Source of the DNA: Methylorubrum thiocyanatum | Lineage (GTDB): Bacteria; Pseudomonadota; Alphaproteobacteria; Rhizobiales; Beijerinckiaceae | NCBI GenBank assembly: GCA_014138645.1 | Contig: JACJIB010000001.1 | Coordinates: 124,001 to 188,000, forward strand | Length of the DNA stretch: 64,000 nt | Direction: 5' to 3' | Shown here: positions 17,922-25,683 of the stretch, one piece after another | How the letters are laid out: every line of letters starts with the position of its first letter | Position numbering within the stretch: the stretch's first letter is position 1 | Translations under genes and position numbers: made by a program | The notes under the pieces: generated by a model | Databases searched by the model: none | What the model was told of the DNA's origin: nothing | What the model saw: only the letters and a program-made list of their open reading frames with translations

Positions 17922-19010
17922 TCAGGTCTGCTGGTAGACGGCCACCACCCGGTCGAAGCGGCGTTCCGAGAGGTCGGTGTCGCGGATCAGGAAGTAGACG
18001 GTGCCCTCCCCGTCCGCCTGCAGGAAGTCGCCGACATCGATCTGCAGGAGCAGGCGCCAAGTCCGTTGGCCGGCCTCGATCTCGGCCCGGTGCGCCGCGA
18101 TCCGGTCCCGGTCGAGATGCTGCACCCCGAAGCGGGTGACGACCTCCGCCTCGAAGCGCGGGTCGCTCTGCTCCGGCAGCGGTGAGCCGAGGAGCTGGTT
18201 GCGCCGGCCCGCATTGGCGACGCCGTGATAGCTGTCGAATGCTTTCGCGAAGAGATCCTGATACGCGTCTCGAAAGCCCGCCTCGTCGTCATCGCGGGCC
18301 AGCGCCGCCTTCAGGGCCGGCCGTGCCTCCATCTCCAGGCTCTCGACGGCCGGCGGGCGCAGAGTGGCGTGGAGGCGCACCGGCCGCGCCGGGCCGCCAT
18401 AGGGCGTGCCGGAATCAGGCTTCGGGAGCGGCAGCTTGAACGCCCGGTTCACCGTCGCGATCTCCGCCCGGTGTGCCTCGGCCGCCCTTGCAAGATCGGG
18501 CGGCATGGCCTGGACCACGAGGCTCTCGCGCGGGCTCTCGTCCCAGATCACCCGGGCGGATCCGGTGCCGTTGTCCCAGGGGCCGGCGGTGAGATCGTAG
18601 AAGAACAGGAGCCGGCCCTGCCCCGGCAGGGCGGCGGCGGGCGTGTTCTGTCCCCTCGCTTGGCGCGCCGCTTCGCCGAGGTCGACCTGTGCGAAGAAGG
18701 CGTAGGGCAATTCCTTGCGGAAATGCCGTCGCATTGCCTCCCCGGCCTCCGCGTTGCCGCGCCCGGCAATGGCTTCCCCATCGGCCGGATTGGCCCGGCG
18801 CGGCCATGCGAGACCCGGCGGAAGGTCTGGTGTCCCGCCGATCCGCGTGCCGCCGAGGCTTTCCCTGCCCTCTGCTCTGTCACCCGCCTTGTCTCTCGGC
18901 AGCGGGCGGAACACGAGGGCCGGCTCGAGCGCCCCGACGATCATCTCCACCTGCGGACGCGAGAAGTACGGGGCAAGTTGGGCCTGGGCGTCGGCGGGCG
19001 TATCGAACAT
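17922..19010 (-). CDS. DUF1963 (YwqG-like) protein
   Basis: 362 residues. The layout FSRPQVEMIVGALEPALVF, GGTPDLPPGLAWPRR, ELPYAFFAQVDLGEAA, GRLLFFYDL and the C-terminal RLLLQIDVGDFLQADGEGTVYFLI is that of the DUF1963/YwqG family, conserved cytoplasmic proteins of unknown role. The C-terminal QIDxG...G..YFLI motif is the most diagnostic part. The open frame runs far upstream through the divergent gene, but the ATG at 19010 is the only start that gives a family-like N-terminus. It is divergent from the PLP-binding protein gene, with about 110 bases between starts that must hold both promoters. Confidence 0.85.
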   Translation of the reverse strand: MFDTPADAQAQLAPYFSRPQVEMIVGALEPALVFRPLPRDKAGDRAEGRESLGGTRIGGTPDLPPGLAWPRRANPADGEAIAGRGNAEAGEAMRRHFRKELPYAFFAQVDLGEAARQARGQNTPAAALPGQGRLLFFYDLTAGPWDNGTGSARVIWDESPRESLVVQAMPPDLARAAEAHRAEIATVNRAFKLPLPKPDSGTPYGGPARPVRLHATLRPPAVESLEMEARPALKAALARDDDEAGFRDAYQDLFAKAFDSYHGVANAGRRNQLLGSPLPEQSDPRFEAEVVTRFGVQHLDRDRIAAHRAEIEAGQRTWRLLLQIDVGDFLQADGEGTVYFLIRDTDLSERRFDRVVAVYQQT

Positions 19011-19121
19011 CGGGCGGGGCTTCTCCGTTTGCCTCGGGAGAGGCCAGCATATCGCGGGCAGGGATCCGGGAAAGGCGCGGCCGCCCTTGAAGTCCCGGCA
19101 GCGCCGCCGCAAGGAGGGCCC

Positions 19122-19856
19122 ATGACCGACCAGTCCGACACCGCTCACAGCCCGACCCTCGACGACAAGCCGCCGGTCGGGGAAGCCGACGTCGCCGCCG
19201 GTCTCGCGGAGGTGCACGCGCAGATCCGCCGGGCGGCGGAGGACAACGAACGCGATCCCGGTGGCGTCCACCTCGTCGCCGTCTCGAAGACGGTGCCGGC
19301 CGAGGGCATCCTGCCGGCTCTGGCGGCGGGCCAGCGCCTCTTCGGCGAGAACTACGTGCAGGAATCGAAGGCGAAGTGGCCGGCGCTGAAGGCGCGCTTT
19401 CCCGATGTCGAACTGCACCTCGTCGGCCCGCTCCAGTCGAACAAGGCGCGCGAGGCGGTCGAATTGTTCGACGTGATCCACTCCCTTGACCGGCTGTCGC
19501 TCGCTGCGGCGCTCGCCAAGGAGATCGAGCGGAGCGGCCGGGCGCCCAAGCTGCTGATTCAGGTCAATACCGGCGACGAGGCGCAGAAAGCGGGCGTCGC
19601 CCCCGATCAGGTGGACGTACTCCTCTCGGAATGCCGCGAAACGCATGGCCTCGCCATCCATGGCCTGATGTGCATCCCGCCGGCCGAGGATCCGCCCTCC
19701 CCCCATTTCGCCCTGCTCGCCCGCATCGCCGAGCGCCACGGCCTGTCCATGCTGTCCATGGGCATGAGCGCCGATTTTCCCGCGGCGATTCAGATGGGCG
19801 CCACTCATGTCCGTGTCGGCACGGCGATCTTCGGTCGACGGGCGAAGCGCGGCTGA
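19122..19856 (+). CDS. Pyridoxal phosphate homeostasis protein (YggS/PLPBP)
   Basis: 244 residues, slightly longer than most members because of a 25-residue polar N-terminal extension. A TIM-barrel like that of alanine racemase but lacking its second domain. The PLP lysine is in HLVAVSKTVP (K56); FGENYVQE, LHLVGPLQSNK, VIHSLDRL, SMGMSADF and VRVGTAIFG are the classical signatures. It buffers free PLP and keeps amino/keto-acid pools balanced rather than catalysing a reaction. AAGGAGG lies just upstream of the ATG. In many bacteria the gene sits near cell-division or proline genes; here an L,D-transpeptidase gene follows convergently. Confidence 0.95.
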   Translation: MTDQSDTAHSPTLDDKPPVGEADVAAGLAEVHAQIRRAAEDNERDPGGVHLVAVSKTVPAEGILPALAAGQRLFGENYVQESKAKWPALKARFPDVELHLVGPLQSNKAREAVELFDVIHSLDRLSLAAALAKEIERSGRAPKLLIQVNTGDEAQKAGVAPDQVDVLLSECRETHGLAIHGLMCIPPAEDPPSPHFALLARIAERHGLSMLSMGMSADFPAAIQMGATHVRVGTAIFGRRAKRG

Positions 19857-19879
19857 GCCGGCGCGCGGTCCAGGCGGCG

Positions 19880-20473
19880 TCAGCGCCCGATCTTCATCCG
19901 GGTCCGCGGCCCGAGGCGGCGGAGCAGGCGCAGCAGGTCGGCGGGTTTCAGCGCGACGCAACCCTCCGTCGGGCGGTAGCCGCTGCGGGCGATATGCAGG
20001 AAGATCGCCGAGCCCCGCCCCGGCCGGATCGGGCCGCGGTTGTAGTCGAGATCGATCACGAGATCGTAGAGTCCGTCGTCGCGCCAGAGCTGCTCGGCGC
20101 TGGCGGCCGTGCTCGGCAGCCGGATCGGCCGGTTGTAGCGACGGTCCTGCGGCGCATCGCACCAGCCGTCGTCGGGTCGCGTCGCCCGCAGGGGCAGCGC
20201 ACTCACCGGGCGGACGGGAAAGCGGTCGGGGCGATAGAAGCCGCCGCGCAGGCGGAAGACGCCCCGCGGCGACGCCCCGTCCCCCTCGCGCTTGCGCGCA
20301 GTGATGCCGGCGCGGCCCAGCGCGCAGGAAATGACGGCCCCGCCCGCGATCAGCGTGCCGCGCGTCGGATCACCCGGCAGGGGACGGACCCGCAGCAGGC
20401 TGAGGACGCCGGATCGCCCGCCCTGCCCGCTCGCCCCGGCTCCGTTCCGCTTCGCTGTCTGAAGACGCCGCAT
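19880..20473 (-). CDS. L,D-transpeptidase family (YkuD-type) protein
   Basis: 197 residues from the ATG at 20473; in-frame ATGs at 20521 and 20572 would add up to 33 residues. The C-terminal catalytic segment has AIFLHIARSG (His about 160), then RPTEGCVAL with the nucleophile Cys at about 172, and SPRGVFRLRGGF further upstream, which together define a YkuD-like domain close to the variants that lack the canonical SHGCIR loop (EGCVAL here). Such enzymes make or remodel peptidoglycan cross-links or attach proteins to it. No clear signal peptide is visible from any start, only a weakly hydrophobic stretch (GTLIAGGAVISCALG), so its export route is unclear. It is convergent with the PLPBP gene. 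Confidence 0.8.
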   Translation of the reverse strand: MRRLQTAKRNGAGASGQGGRSGVLSLLRVRPLPGDPTRGTLIAGGAVISCALGRAGITARKREGDGASPRGVFRLRGGFYRPDRFPVRPVSALPLRATRPDDGWCDAPQDRRYNRPIRLPSTAASAEQLWRDDGLYDLVIDLDYNRGPIRPGRGSAIFLHIARSGYRPTEGCVALKPADLLRLLRRLGPRTRMKIGR

Positions 20474-20764
20474 TGCCGATCTGTCCCAAACCCACCGGTT
20501 CCACGCCCAGTCTGACGTCATGTCGCGGCAGAGAAAGGTGGAACATGGCGATAATTCTGCATAAGCGCGCAATCCGGATTTCCCGGCGCGTAAAACGAAC
20601 TAGGTTTGTCGTCAGGCGGGGCCGTGCGGGTTCCCGTCCGCGGCCAGCCAATGGGCGGTATGCCTATTCGGATCGGCGTGCCGCCATGAAAATGTCTTGG
20701 CTGCCTGCCTGTTTCTTGTGCGAAGTCCAGGTGGCCGCAAAGCCTGTCGAGAGCCTCTGCGTCG

Positions 20765-21451
20765 ATGTCCAACCCTTATTGCCTCCTCGTCTGCGACGAC
20801 GACGACGCCCTGCGTGAGGCATTGACGGAGCAGATCGACGCCTATGACGAGTTCTCCGTCATCGGCGAACCGACGGCGGAGGGCGCCCTGAGCCGCGTCG
20901 CGCAGGAGCCGGTCGATCTCGTCGTGATGGACGTCGCCCTCCCCGACATGGACGGGCGCGAGGCGGTGCGGACCCTGCGCCGCAACGGCTACCGCGGCCC
21001 GATCATCATGCTGACGGCCCAGGAATCCGACGACGACATGGTCGAGGGCCTGGAGGCGGGCGCCAACGACTATGTGGTCAAGCCGTTCAAGTTCGCCGTG
21101 CTGCTCGCCCGCATCCGGGTGCAGCTGCGCCAGCACGAGGCGAGCGAGGACGCGGTGTTCCGCATCGGCCCCTACACCTTCCGCCCCGGTGCCAAGCTGC
21201 TGGTGGGCGAGCGCGGCTCCAAGCTGAAGCTCACCGAGAAGGAGACGGCGATCCTGCGCTATCTCTATCGGGCCGGGCGCGAGGTGGTGGGACGCGACAC
21301 GCTGCTCGCGGAGGTGTGGGGTTACAACGCCCACGTCACCACCCACACCCTGGAGACGCACATCTACCGGCTGCGCCAGAAGATCGAGCCGAACCCCGCG
21401 GTGGCCGCGATCCTCGTCACCGAGGGCGGCGGCTACAAGCTGCTGCCCTGA
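20765..21451 (+). CDS. OmpR/PhoB-family response regulator
   Basis: 228 residues. Receiver domain: acidic cluster CDDDDA at 10-15, phosphoacceptor D56 in VVMDVALPDMDG, Thr in MLTAQES, and VVKPFK with the conserved Lys. A winged-helix DNA-binding domain follows (LTEKETAILRYLYRAGREVVGRDTLL, then HTLETHIYRLRQKIE and EGGGYKL). There is no adjacent histidine kinase, so it is an orphan regulator here; its targets are unknown. A cyclic-nucleotide-binding-like gene follows on the same strand after about 130 bases. The ATG at 20765 is the natural start. The 290 bases upstream up to the L,D-transpeptidase start contain an AT-rich patch near 20540-20600 that could hold the promoter. Confidence 0.93.
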   Translation: MSNPYCLLVCDDDDALREALTEQIDAYDEFSVIGEPTAEGALSRVAQEPVDLVVMDVALPDMDGREAVRTLRRNGYRGPIIMLTAQESDDDMVEGLEAGANDYVVKPFKFAVLLARIRVQLRQHEASEDAVFRIGPYTFRPGAKLLVGERGSKLKLTEKETAILRYLYRAGREVVGRDTLLAEVWGYNAHVTTHTLETHIYRLRQKIEPNPAVAAILVTEGGGYKLLP

Positions 21452-21584
21452 TCCGCCTCCCCGGGCGGGTGCTATCCACCTCCGCGCACAGCCCACGGCC
21501 GAGCAGCGTATCGCAGCGCTTGCGCATCGGCTAAGCTCGGCCCCTCGATGACAGGGTGGATCGCGGCCGAGGGGCGGACAGGCG

Positions 21585-22064
21585 TTGGGGCTCGACGACG
21601 ACATCGCGATCCTCGCCGCGGCGCCGGTGTTCGAGCTGTTCGAGCGCGACGCCCTGCGCCTGCTCAGCTTCGCCGGTGACCGCCGACTCCTGGGGGAGGG
21701 CGAGCTGCTGTTCGCCCGCGGAGAGCCCTCCGACGGCGGCTATGTCGTGATGTCCGGCACCATCGAACTCATTCCGTTCCGGGCCGATAGCGCGGCCGAT
21801 GCGGCGCCGGTCACGGTCTCCCGCTCCGGCGTGATCGGGCGCAACGCCCTGTTCCGGTCGGTCGCCCGGCCGGCCGATGCCCGGGCGCGGGAGGCCTCGG
21901 AGGTGATGCGCGTGACCCCGTCCGTGATGAGCCGCGTCCTGCGCGAGTTCCCCGATGCGGCGGCGGCGATCCACGGCGGCATGAGCGAGGAACTCCTCGA
22001 CCTCGTGCGCGGCCTGTCCGGTGTGCGCGAGCGGCTTGTGGGCCTCGCGCCACGCAAACGGTGA
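21585..22064 (+). CDS. Cyclic-nucleotide-binding-domain-like protein
   Basis: 159 residues from a TTG start with GAGGGG upstream; no in-frame ATG or GTG gives the domain start. The pattern [44 protein letters not shown] and [10 protein letters not shown] is that of a cyclic-nucleotide-binding (CRP N-terminal, cNMP_binding) beta-barrel. The phosphate-binding cassette is poorly conserved, so ligand binding is uncertain. No helix-turn-helix follows, unlike CRP/FNR regulators; the C-terminal part is helical. It may be a stand-alone sensor or adaptor domain. Downstream dapD starts 68 bases after its stop. Confidence 0.75.
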   Translation: MGLDDDIAILAAAPVFELFERDALRLLSFAGDRRLLGEGELLFARGEPSDGGYVVMSGTIELIPFRADSAADAAPVTVSRSGVIGRNALFRSVARPADARAREASEVMRVTPSVMSRVLREFPDAAAAIHGGMSEELLDLVRGLSGVRERLVGLAPRKR

Positions 22065-22132
22065 CAGGACCGGACGGCTTTTGTAAGCACGACCCTCTCA
22101 ATCGCCTGCGCCCGAACAGTCCGGAAAACTCG

Positions 22133-22975
22133 ATGTCATACGCCAATCTCGAACAGACCATCGAAGCCGCCTGGGAAGAGCGCGCCGGGATCTCGACCGC
22201 GACCACCGGCGCCGTGCGCGAGGCGGTGGACGAGGCGCTGAACCTGCTCGATTCCGGCAAGGCTCGCGTCGCCGAGAAGGCGGGAGACGCCTGGCAGGTC
22301 AACCAGTGGCTCAAGAAGGCGGTGCTGCTCTCCTTCCGCCTCAACGACATGGTGCCGATCGAGGGCGGGCCCGGCTCCTCCGCGTGGTGGGACAAGGTGC
22401 CCTCGAAGTTCTCCGGCTGGGGCGAGACCGAGTTCCGCGCCGCGGGCTTCCGCGCCGTGCCGGGCTGCTTCGTGCGCCGCGGCTCCTACATCGCGCCCGG
22501 CGCGGTGCTGATGCCGAGCTTCATCAATCTCGGCGCCCATGTCGGCGAGGGCACCATGGTCGACACCTGGGTGACGATCGGCTCCTGCGCCCAGGTCGGG
22601 AAGAACTGCCACATCTCCGGCGGGGCGGGCATCGCCGGCGTGCTGGAGCCGCTCCAGGCCAACCCGGTCATCATCGAGGACAACTGCTTCATCGGCGCCC
22701 GCGCCGAGGTCGCCGAGGGCGTGATCGTCGGCGAGGGCTCGGTCCTGTCGATGGGCGTCTATATCGGCGCCTCGACTCGCATCATCGACCGCACCACGGG
22801 CGAGACCTTCTACGGCCGCGTGCCGCCCTACTCCGTGGTCGTCTCCGGCACGACCCCCGGTAAGCCGCTGCCCGACGGCACCCCCGGCCCCGGCCTCTAC
22901 TGCGCCGTGATCGTCAAGCGCGTCGATGCCGGCACCCGCGCCAAGACCGGCATCAACGAGCTGCTGCGGACCTGA
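22133..22975 (+). CDS. dapD: Tetrahydrodipicolinate N-succinyltransferase
   Basis: 280 residues. Transfers succinyl from succinyl-CoA to tetrahydrodipicolinate in the succinylase branch of lysine and diaminopimelate synthesis. The helical N-terminal domain ([16 protein letters not shown]) is followed by a left-handed beta-helix of hexapeptide repeats ([70 protein letters not shown]) and the [11 protein letters not shown]-terminus. The ATG at 22133 is preferred to the earlier GTG at 22061, which would add a non-homologous tail. It stands alone; the next locus is a degenerate toxin-antitoxin pair. Confidence 0.96.
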   Translation: MSYANLEQTIEAAWEERAGISTATTGAVREAVDEALNLLDSGKARVAEKAGDAWQVNQWLKKAVLLSFRLNDMVPIEGGPGSSAWWDKVPSKFSGWGETEFRAAGFRAVPGCFVRRGSYIAPGAVLMPSFINLGAHVGEGTMVDTWVTIGSCAQVGKNCHISGGAGIAGVLEPLQANPVIIEDNCFIGARAEVAEGVIVGEGSVLSMGVYIGASTRIIDRTTGETFYGRVPPYSVVVSGTTPGKPLPDGTPGPGLYCAVIVKRVDAGTRAKTGINELLRT

Positions 22976-23031
22976 TTCTCTCCTGCGAAGCCGCTTGAAC
23001 ACGGTGCCCACCGCGTGCATCCATCGCATGG

Positions 23032-23411
23032 ATGCACGCGGTCATCGAAACGCCGACTTATCTGAGCGATGCATAGTCGGCCGGTGTCACCGACGAGGAG
23101 CGAGCCGCGATCGTACTTGCCATCGCATCAATCCTGCGGCCGGAGATGTGATCCCTGGAACCGGCGGCCTTCGCAAAGTCAGGATCGCCGGCAAGGGCAG
23201 GGGCAAGTCCGGCGGTTATCGCATTATCAGCTACTATGCAGCGGCCGACGTGCCGGTGTTCCTCCTCGCCCTTGTTTCAAAGGGGCAACGCGCGGATATC
23301 AGTCAGGCCGAGCGGAACGTTCTTCGTGCCGTCGTCGGGACCCTCGCGGAGGCGTATCGACAAGGCGTGGCCAGCAGGATTCGCGCGGGCGGCTCCTCGT
23401 CACGGGAATGA
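23032..23411 (+). pseudogene. Broken RelE/HigB-type toxin gene
   Basis: From the ATG at 23032 the frame reads MHAVIETPTYLSDA, then a stop TAG at 23074-23076, continues SAGVTDEERAAIVLAIAS, and loses one base at 23128-23130; the rest (NPAAGDVIPGTGGLRKVRIA to the TGA at 23409-23411) is open in the shifted frame. The joined product would be a normal RelE-family toxin: GTGGLRKVR, GKSGGYRIISYY, VFLLALVSKGQRADIS and AERNVLR are standard signatures of this mRNA-interferase-type family. Two independent lesions, one nonsense and one frameshift, make it a pseudogene rather than a sequencing slip. The antitoxin gene that follows is intact and overlaps the toxin stop. Confidence 0.85.
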
Positions 23412-23440
23412 AGAGACATCTCAGGTCGGGAGACAAGGCC

Positions 23441-23737
23441 ATGACGGATTTCGGTCAGCGTCTGATCCAGGCCGCCCACGAAGCTGTCGCCATCGCACGA
23501 GGCGAGGCGGAGCCTAACAGTTACGTCGTGCATCGTCCGCTCGCAATCGACGTGCGGTTGATCCGCGAATCGCTCGGCCTGACTCAAGATGCCTTCGCTG
23601 CCCGCTACCGTGTTCCGGTCGAAATCGTGCGTGACCTGGAGCAGGGCAGGGCGCAGCTCGATCCCGCGATGCAGGCTTATCTCACAGTCATCAGCCGCGA
23701 ACCTGAAGTCGTGCGGCGAGCCCTGGAAACCGCGTGA
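23441..23737 (+). CDS. Xre/HigA-type antitoxin
   Basis: 98 residues from the ATG at 23441; an alternative ATG at 23408 overlaps the toxin stop as ATGA and would add 11 residues, the usual coupling in this type of operon. The C-terminal two thirds form a helix-turn-helix domain: DVRLIRESLGLTQDAFAARY followed by RVPVEIVRDLEQGRAQLDP. Such antitoxins bind the toxin and repress their own promoter. The partner toxin gene is broken, so this is now an orphan antitoxin that could still act as a repressor or protect against related toxins. Its stop overlaps the start of the next gene (GTGA). Confidence 0.85.
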   Translation: MTDFGQRLIQAAHEAVAIARGEAEPNSYVVHRPLAIDVRLIRESLGLTQDAFAARYRVPVEIVRDLEQGRAQLDPAMQAYLTVISREPEVVRRALETA

Positions 23738-24618
23738 GGCCCAGAGTGGACGTATCGCACGATCAGGCCAAGATCCTCGACCTCACCGTCGCGGGCCACC
23801 GGGTGGCGACGCCCTGCGCCGAGATCGGGGAGGGCGCGCCGGCCCTGCTCCTGCCCGCCCTCTCCTCGATCTCGGCCCGCGAGGAGATGCTGCCCCTCGC
23901 CCGTGAACTCGGGCAGACGTATCGCTGCCTCGTGCCCGACTGGCCGGGCTTCGGCGCCCATCCGCGGGCGCGGCTGCCGCTGAACCCGGCCAACCTGCAC
24001 GCCTTCCTCGACGCGCTGCTGGCGGCCGCCCCCGGCCCCTACGCCCTGGGCGTCGCCGCCGGCCACGCCGCCCCCTACCTCGTCGCGGCGGCGCAGCGTC
24101 ATCCCGGCGCCTTCGCGCGGCTGGTGCTCGTGGCGCCGACCTGGCGCGGGCCGCTGCCGACGGCGATGGGGCCGGAGCGCGCGGCGTGGTTCGGCCGGAT
24201 CCGCCGGGCGGTGGAAATGCCGCTCCTCGGCGAGGCGCTCTACCGGATCAACATCAGCCCGCCGATCATCGGGCGGATGATGCGCGCCCACGTCTATGCC
24301 GAGCCGGCGCATGTCACGCCCGCCGTCATCGCCGCCAAGCACCGGATCACCCGTCAGAGCCGCGGCCGGTTCGGCACGGCGGCCTTCGTGACCGGCGGGC
24401 TCGATCCGGCCGCGTCCCGCGCCGACTTCCTCGCCCTGTTCGACGACCGCCTTCCGCCGGTGCAGGTGTTGCGCCCCGAAGGAGCGCCGCGCCGCTCGGG
24501 CGCCGAGATGGATGCGCTGATCGGCACGGGCCGGGTCGCCTCCGCCCCCGTGCCCGGTGCGTTGAGCGCCCACGAGGAGTTTCCCCGCGACATCGCCGCC
24601 GCGATCCGGGCGGCCTGA
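23734..24618 (+). CDS. Alpha/beta-fold hydrolase-like protein lacking the nucleophile serine
   Basis: 294 residues from GTG 23734, which overlaps the antitoxin stop; a second GTG at 23746 is equally possible. The fold is recognisable: LLLPALSSISAREEMLPLA, then YRCLVPDWPGFGAHPRARLP, and the strand-turn-helix where the nucleophile elbow sits, YALGVAAGHAAPYLVAAAQRHP, followed by LVLVAPTWRGP. The elbow reads G-V-A-A-G instead of G-x-S-x-G, so the catalytic serine is replaced by alanine. A His is present near the C-terminus (LSAHEEFP). Either it is a non-catalytic member or catalysis uses other residues. No signal peptide. The overlap with the antitoxin gene suggests shared transcription. Confidence 0.75.
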   Translation: MRPRVDVSHDQAKILDLTVAGHRVATPCAEIGEGAPALLLPALSSISAREEMLPLARELGQTYRCLVPDWPGFGAHPRARLPLNPANLHAFLDALLAAAPGPYALGVAAGHAAPYLVAAAQRHPGAFARLVLVAPTWRGPLPTAMGPERAAWFGRIRRAVEMPLLGEALYRINISPPIIGRMMRAHVYAEPAHVTPAVIAAKHRITRQSRGRFGTAAFVTGGLDPAASRADFLALFDDRLPPVQVLRPEGAPRRSGAEMDALIGTGRVASAPVPGALSAHEEFPRDIAAAIRAA

Positions 24619-24777
24619 CCCGGCCTCGAATGGACGAGGGCTGACAGGGGAGGGGACTGTGACGCGTCTGTCGCACGTCCCTTCTAGACAGACCCGGAGC
24701 ATCGGTTCGAGACTGATGCCCGGCCTCCGCTCCGTTGCTCCGATCCTTCCCTCCGGCTCTCGAAAGCTGCTCGTCCG

Positions 24778-25668
24778 ATGCTCCGCCCGACCCGTGCGCC
24801 GGTGCGCCTCGCCGCCCTGCTGACACTGATCCTCGCTGCCGGGCCGCTCCCGATCCTGCCCCTCCGCGCCGAGCCGGTCGGGCCGTCCGGCCCGGCGGCG
24901 CCCGGTCCGGCCTCCGCCCCATCCCTGGAGAAGGACAAGCTCGCGGCCGCCGCCCCGAAGGGCTATCTGAGCGAGGAGGCGACACCGAATCTCGTGGCGA
25001 TCCTGCCGCCGCCGCCCGCGGGCCACTCGGCGGCGGAGGCCGCGGACCGGGCGGTCTACAACGCGACCCGCGCCTTCGAGGGCAGCCCGCGCTGGGCGCT
25101 CGCCACCAACGACGTCGCCGATGGGGGCGCCGCGCTTCTGGAGGACTATGCCTGCGTCCTCGGGCAGCGCATCGACCAGACGCGCGTGCCCGATCTGATG
25201 CGGCTCCTCGACCGCGCCCGCATCGACATCGCCCGCGCCACCCGCACAGCCAAGCGGCGCTACCGCCGCCTGCGCCCCTTCGTCGGCAACGAGGCGCCGA
25301 TCTGCGTCGCCCGCACCCCCGAACTCGCCGACAGCTTCAGCTATCCCTCCGGCCATGCCAGCCAGGGCTGGGCCTACGGGCTGATCATGGCGAGCCTGAT
25401 GCCGGAGAAGGCGACGCAGTTCCTCGTGCGCAGCCGGCTCTACGGCGAGAGCCGGGTCGTCTGCGGCGTCCACTGGCTCAGCGACGTCGAGGCCGCGCGG
25501 ACCGGCGCCTCGGCGCTGATGGCGGTGCTGCTCGCCGAACCCGGCTTCCGCGCCGATCTGGAGCGCGCCCGTGCCGACCTGACGCGCGCGCTGAGCGGGG
25601 AGGGGGCGAAGCCCGACCCGACGCTCTGCGCCCGCGAGGAGGCCGCGGCGCGCCAGCCCCTGCTCTGA
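24778..25668 (+). CDS. Class A nonspecific acid phosphatase (PAP2 superfamily), exported
   Basis: 296 residues with an N-terminal signal peptide (hydrophobic core LAALLTLILAAGPLPILPL, cleavage near LRAEP). The three-part phosphatase signature is complete: K-x6-R-P as KRRYRRLRP near residue 159, the PSGH motif in YPSGHASQGW near 191, and S-R-x5-H-x3-D as SRVVCGVHWLSD near 224. This is the PhoN/class A type, a periplasmic enzyme that releases phosphate from a range of phosphomonoesters at acidic pH. Cys residues (YACVLG, ICVART, VVCGVH, TLCARE) could form disulfides. It is preceded by 159 bases of non-coding DNA and is convergent with the next gene, only 15 bases away. Confidence 0.92.
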   Translation: MLRPTRAPVRLAALLTLILAAGPLPILPLRAEPVGPSGPAAPGPASAPSLEKDKLAAAAPKGYLSEEATPNLVAILPPPPAGHSAAEAADRAVYNATRAFEGSPRWALATNDVADGGAALLEDYACVLGQRIDQTRVPDLMRLLDRARIDIARATRTAKRRYRRLRPFVGNEAPICVARTPELADSFSYPSGHASQGWAYGLIMASLMPEKATQFLVRSRLYGESRVVCGVHWLSDVEAARTGASALMAVLLAEPGFRADLERARADLTRALSGEGAKPDPTLCAREEAAARQPLL

Positions 25669-25683
25669 CGACGTCCGTCCGCC

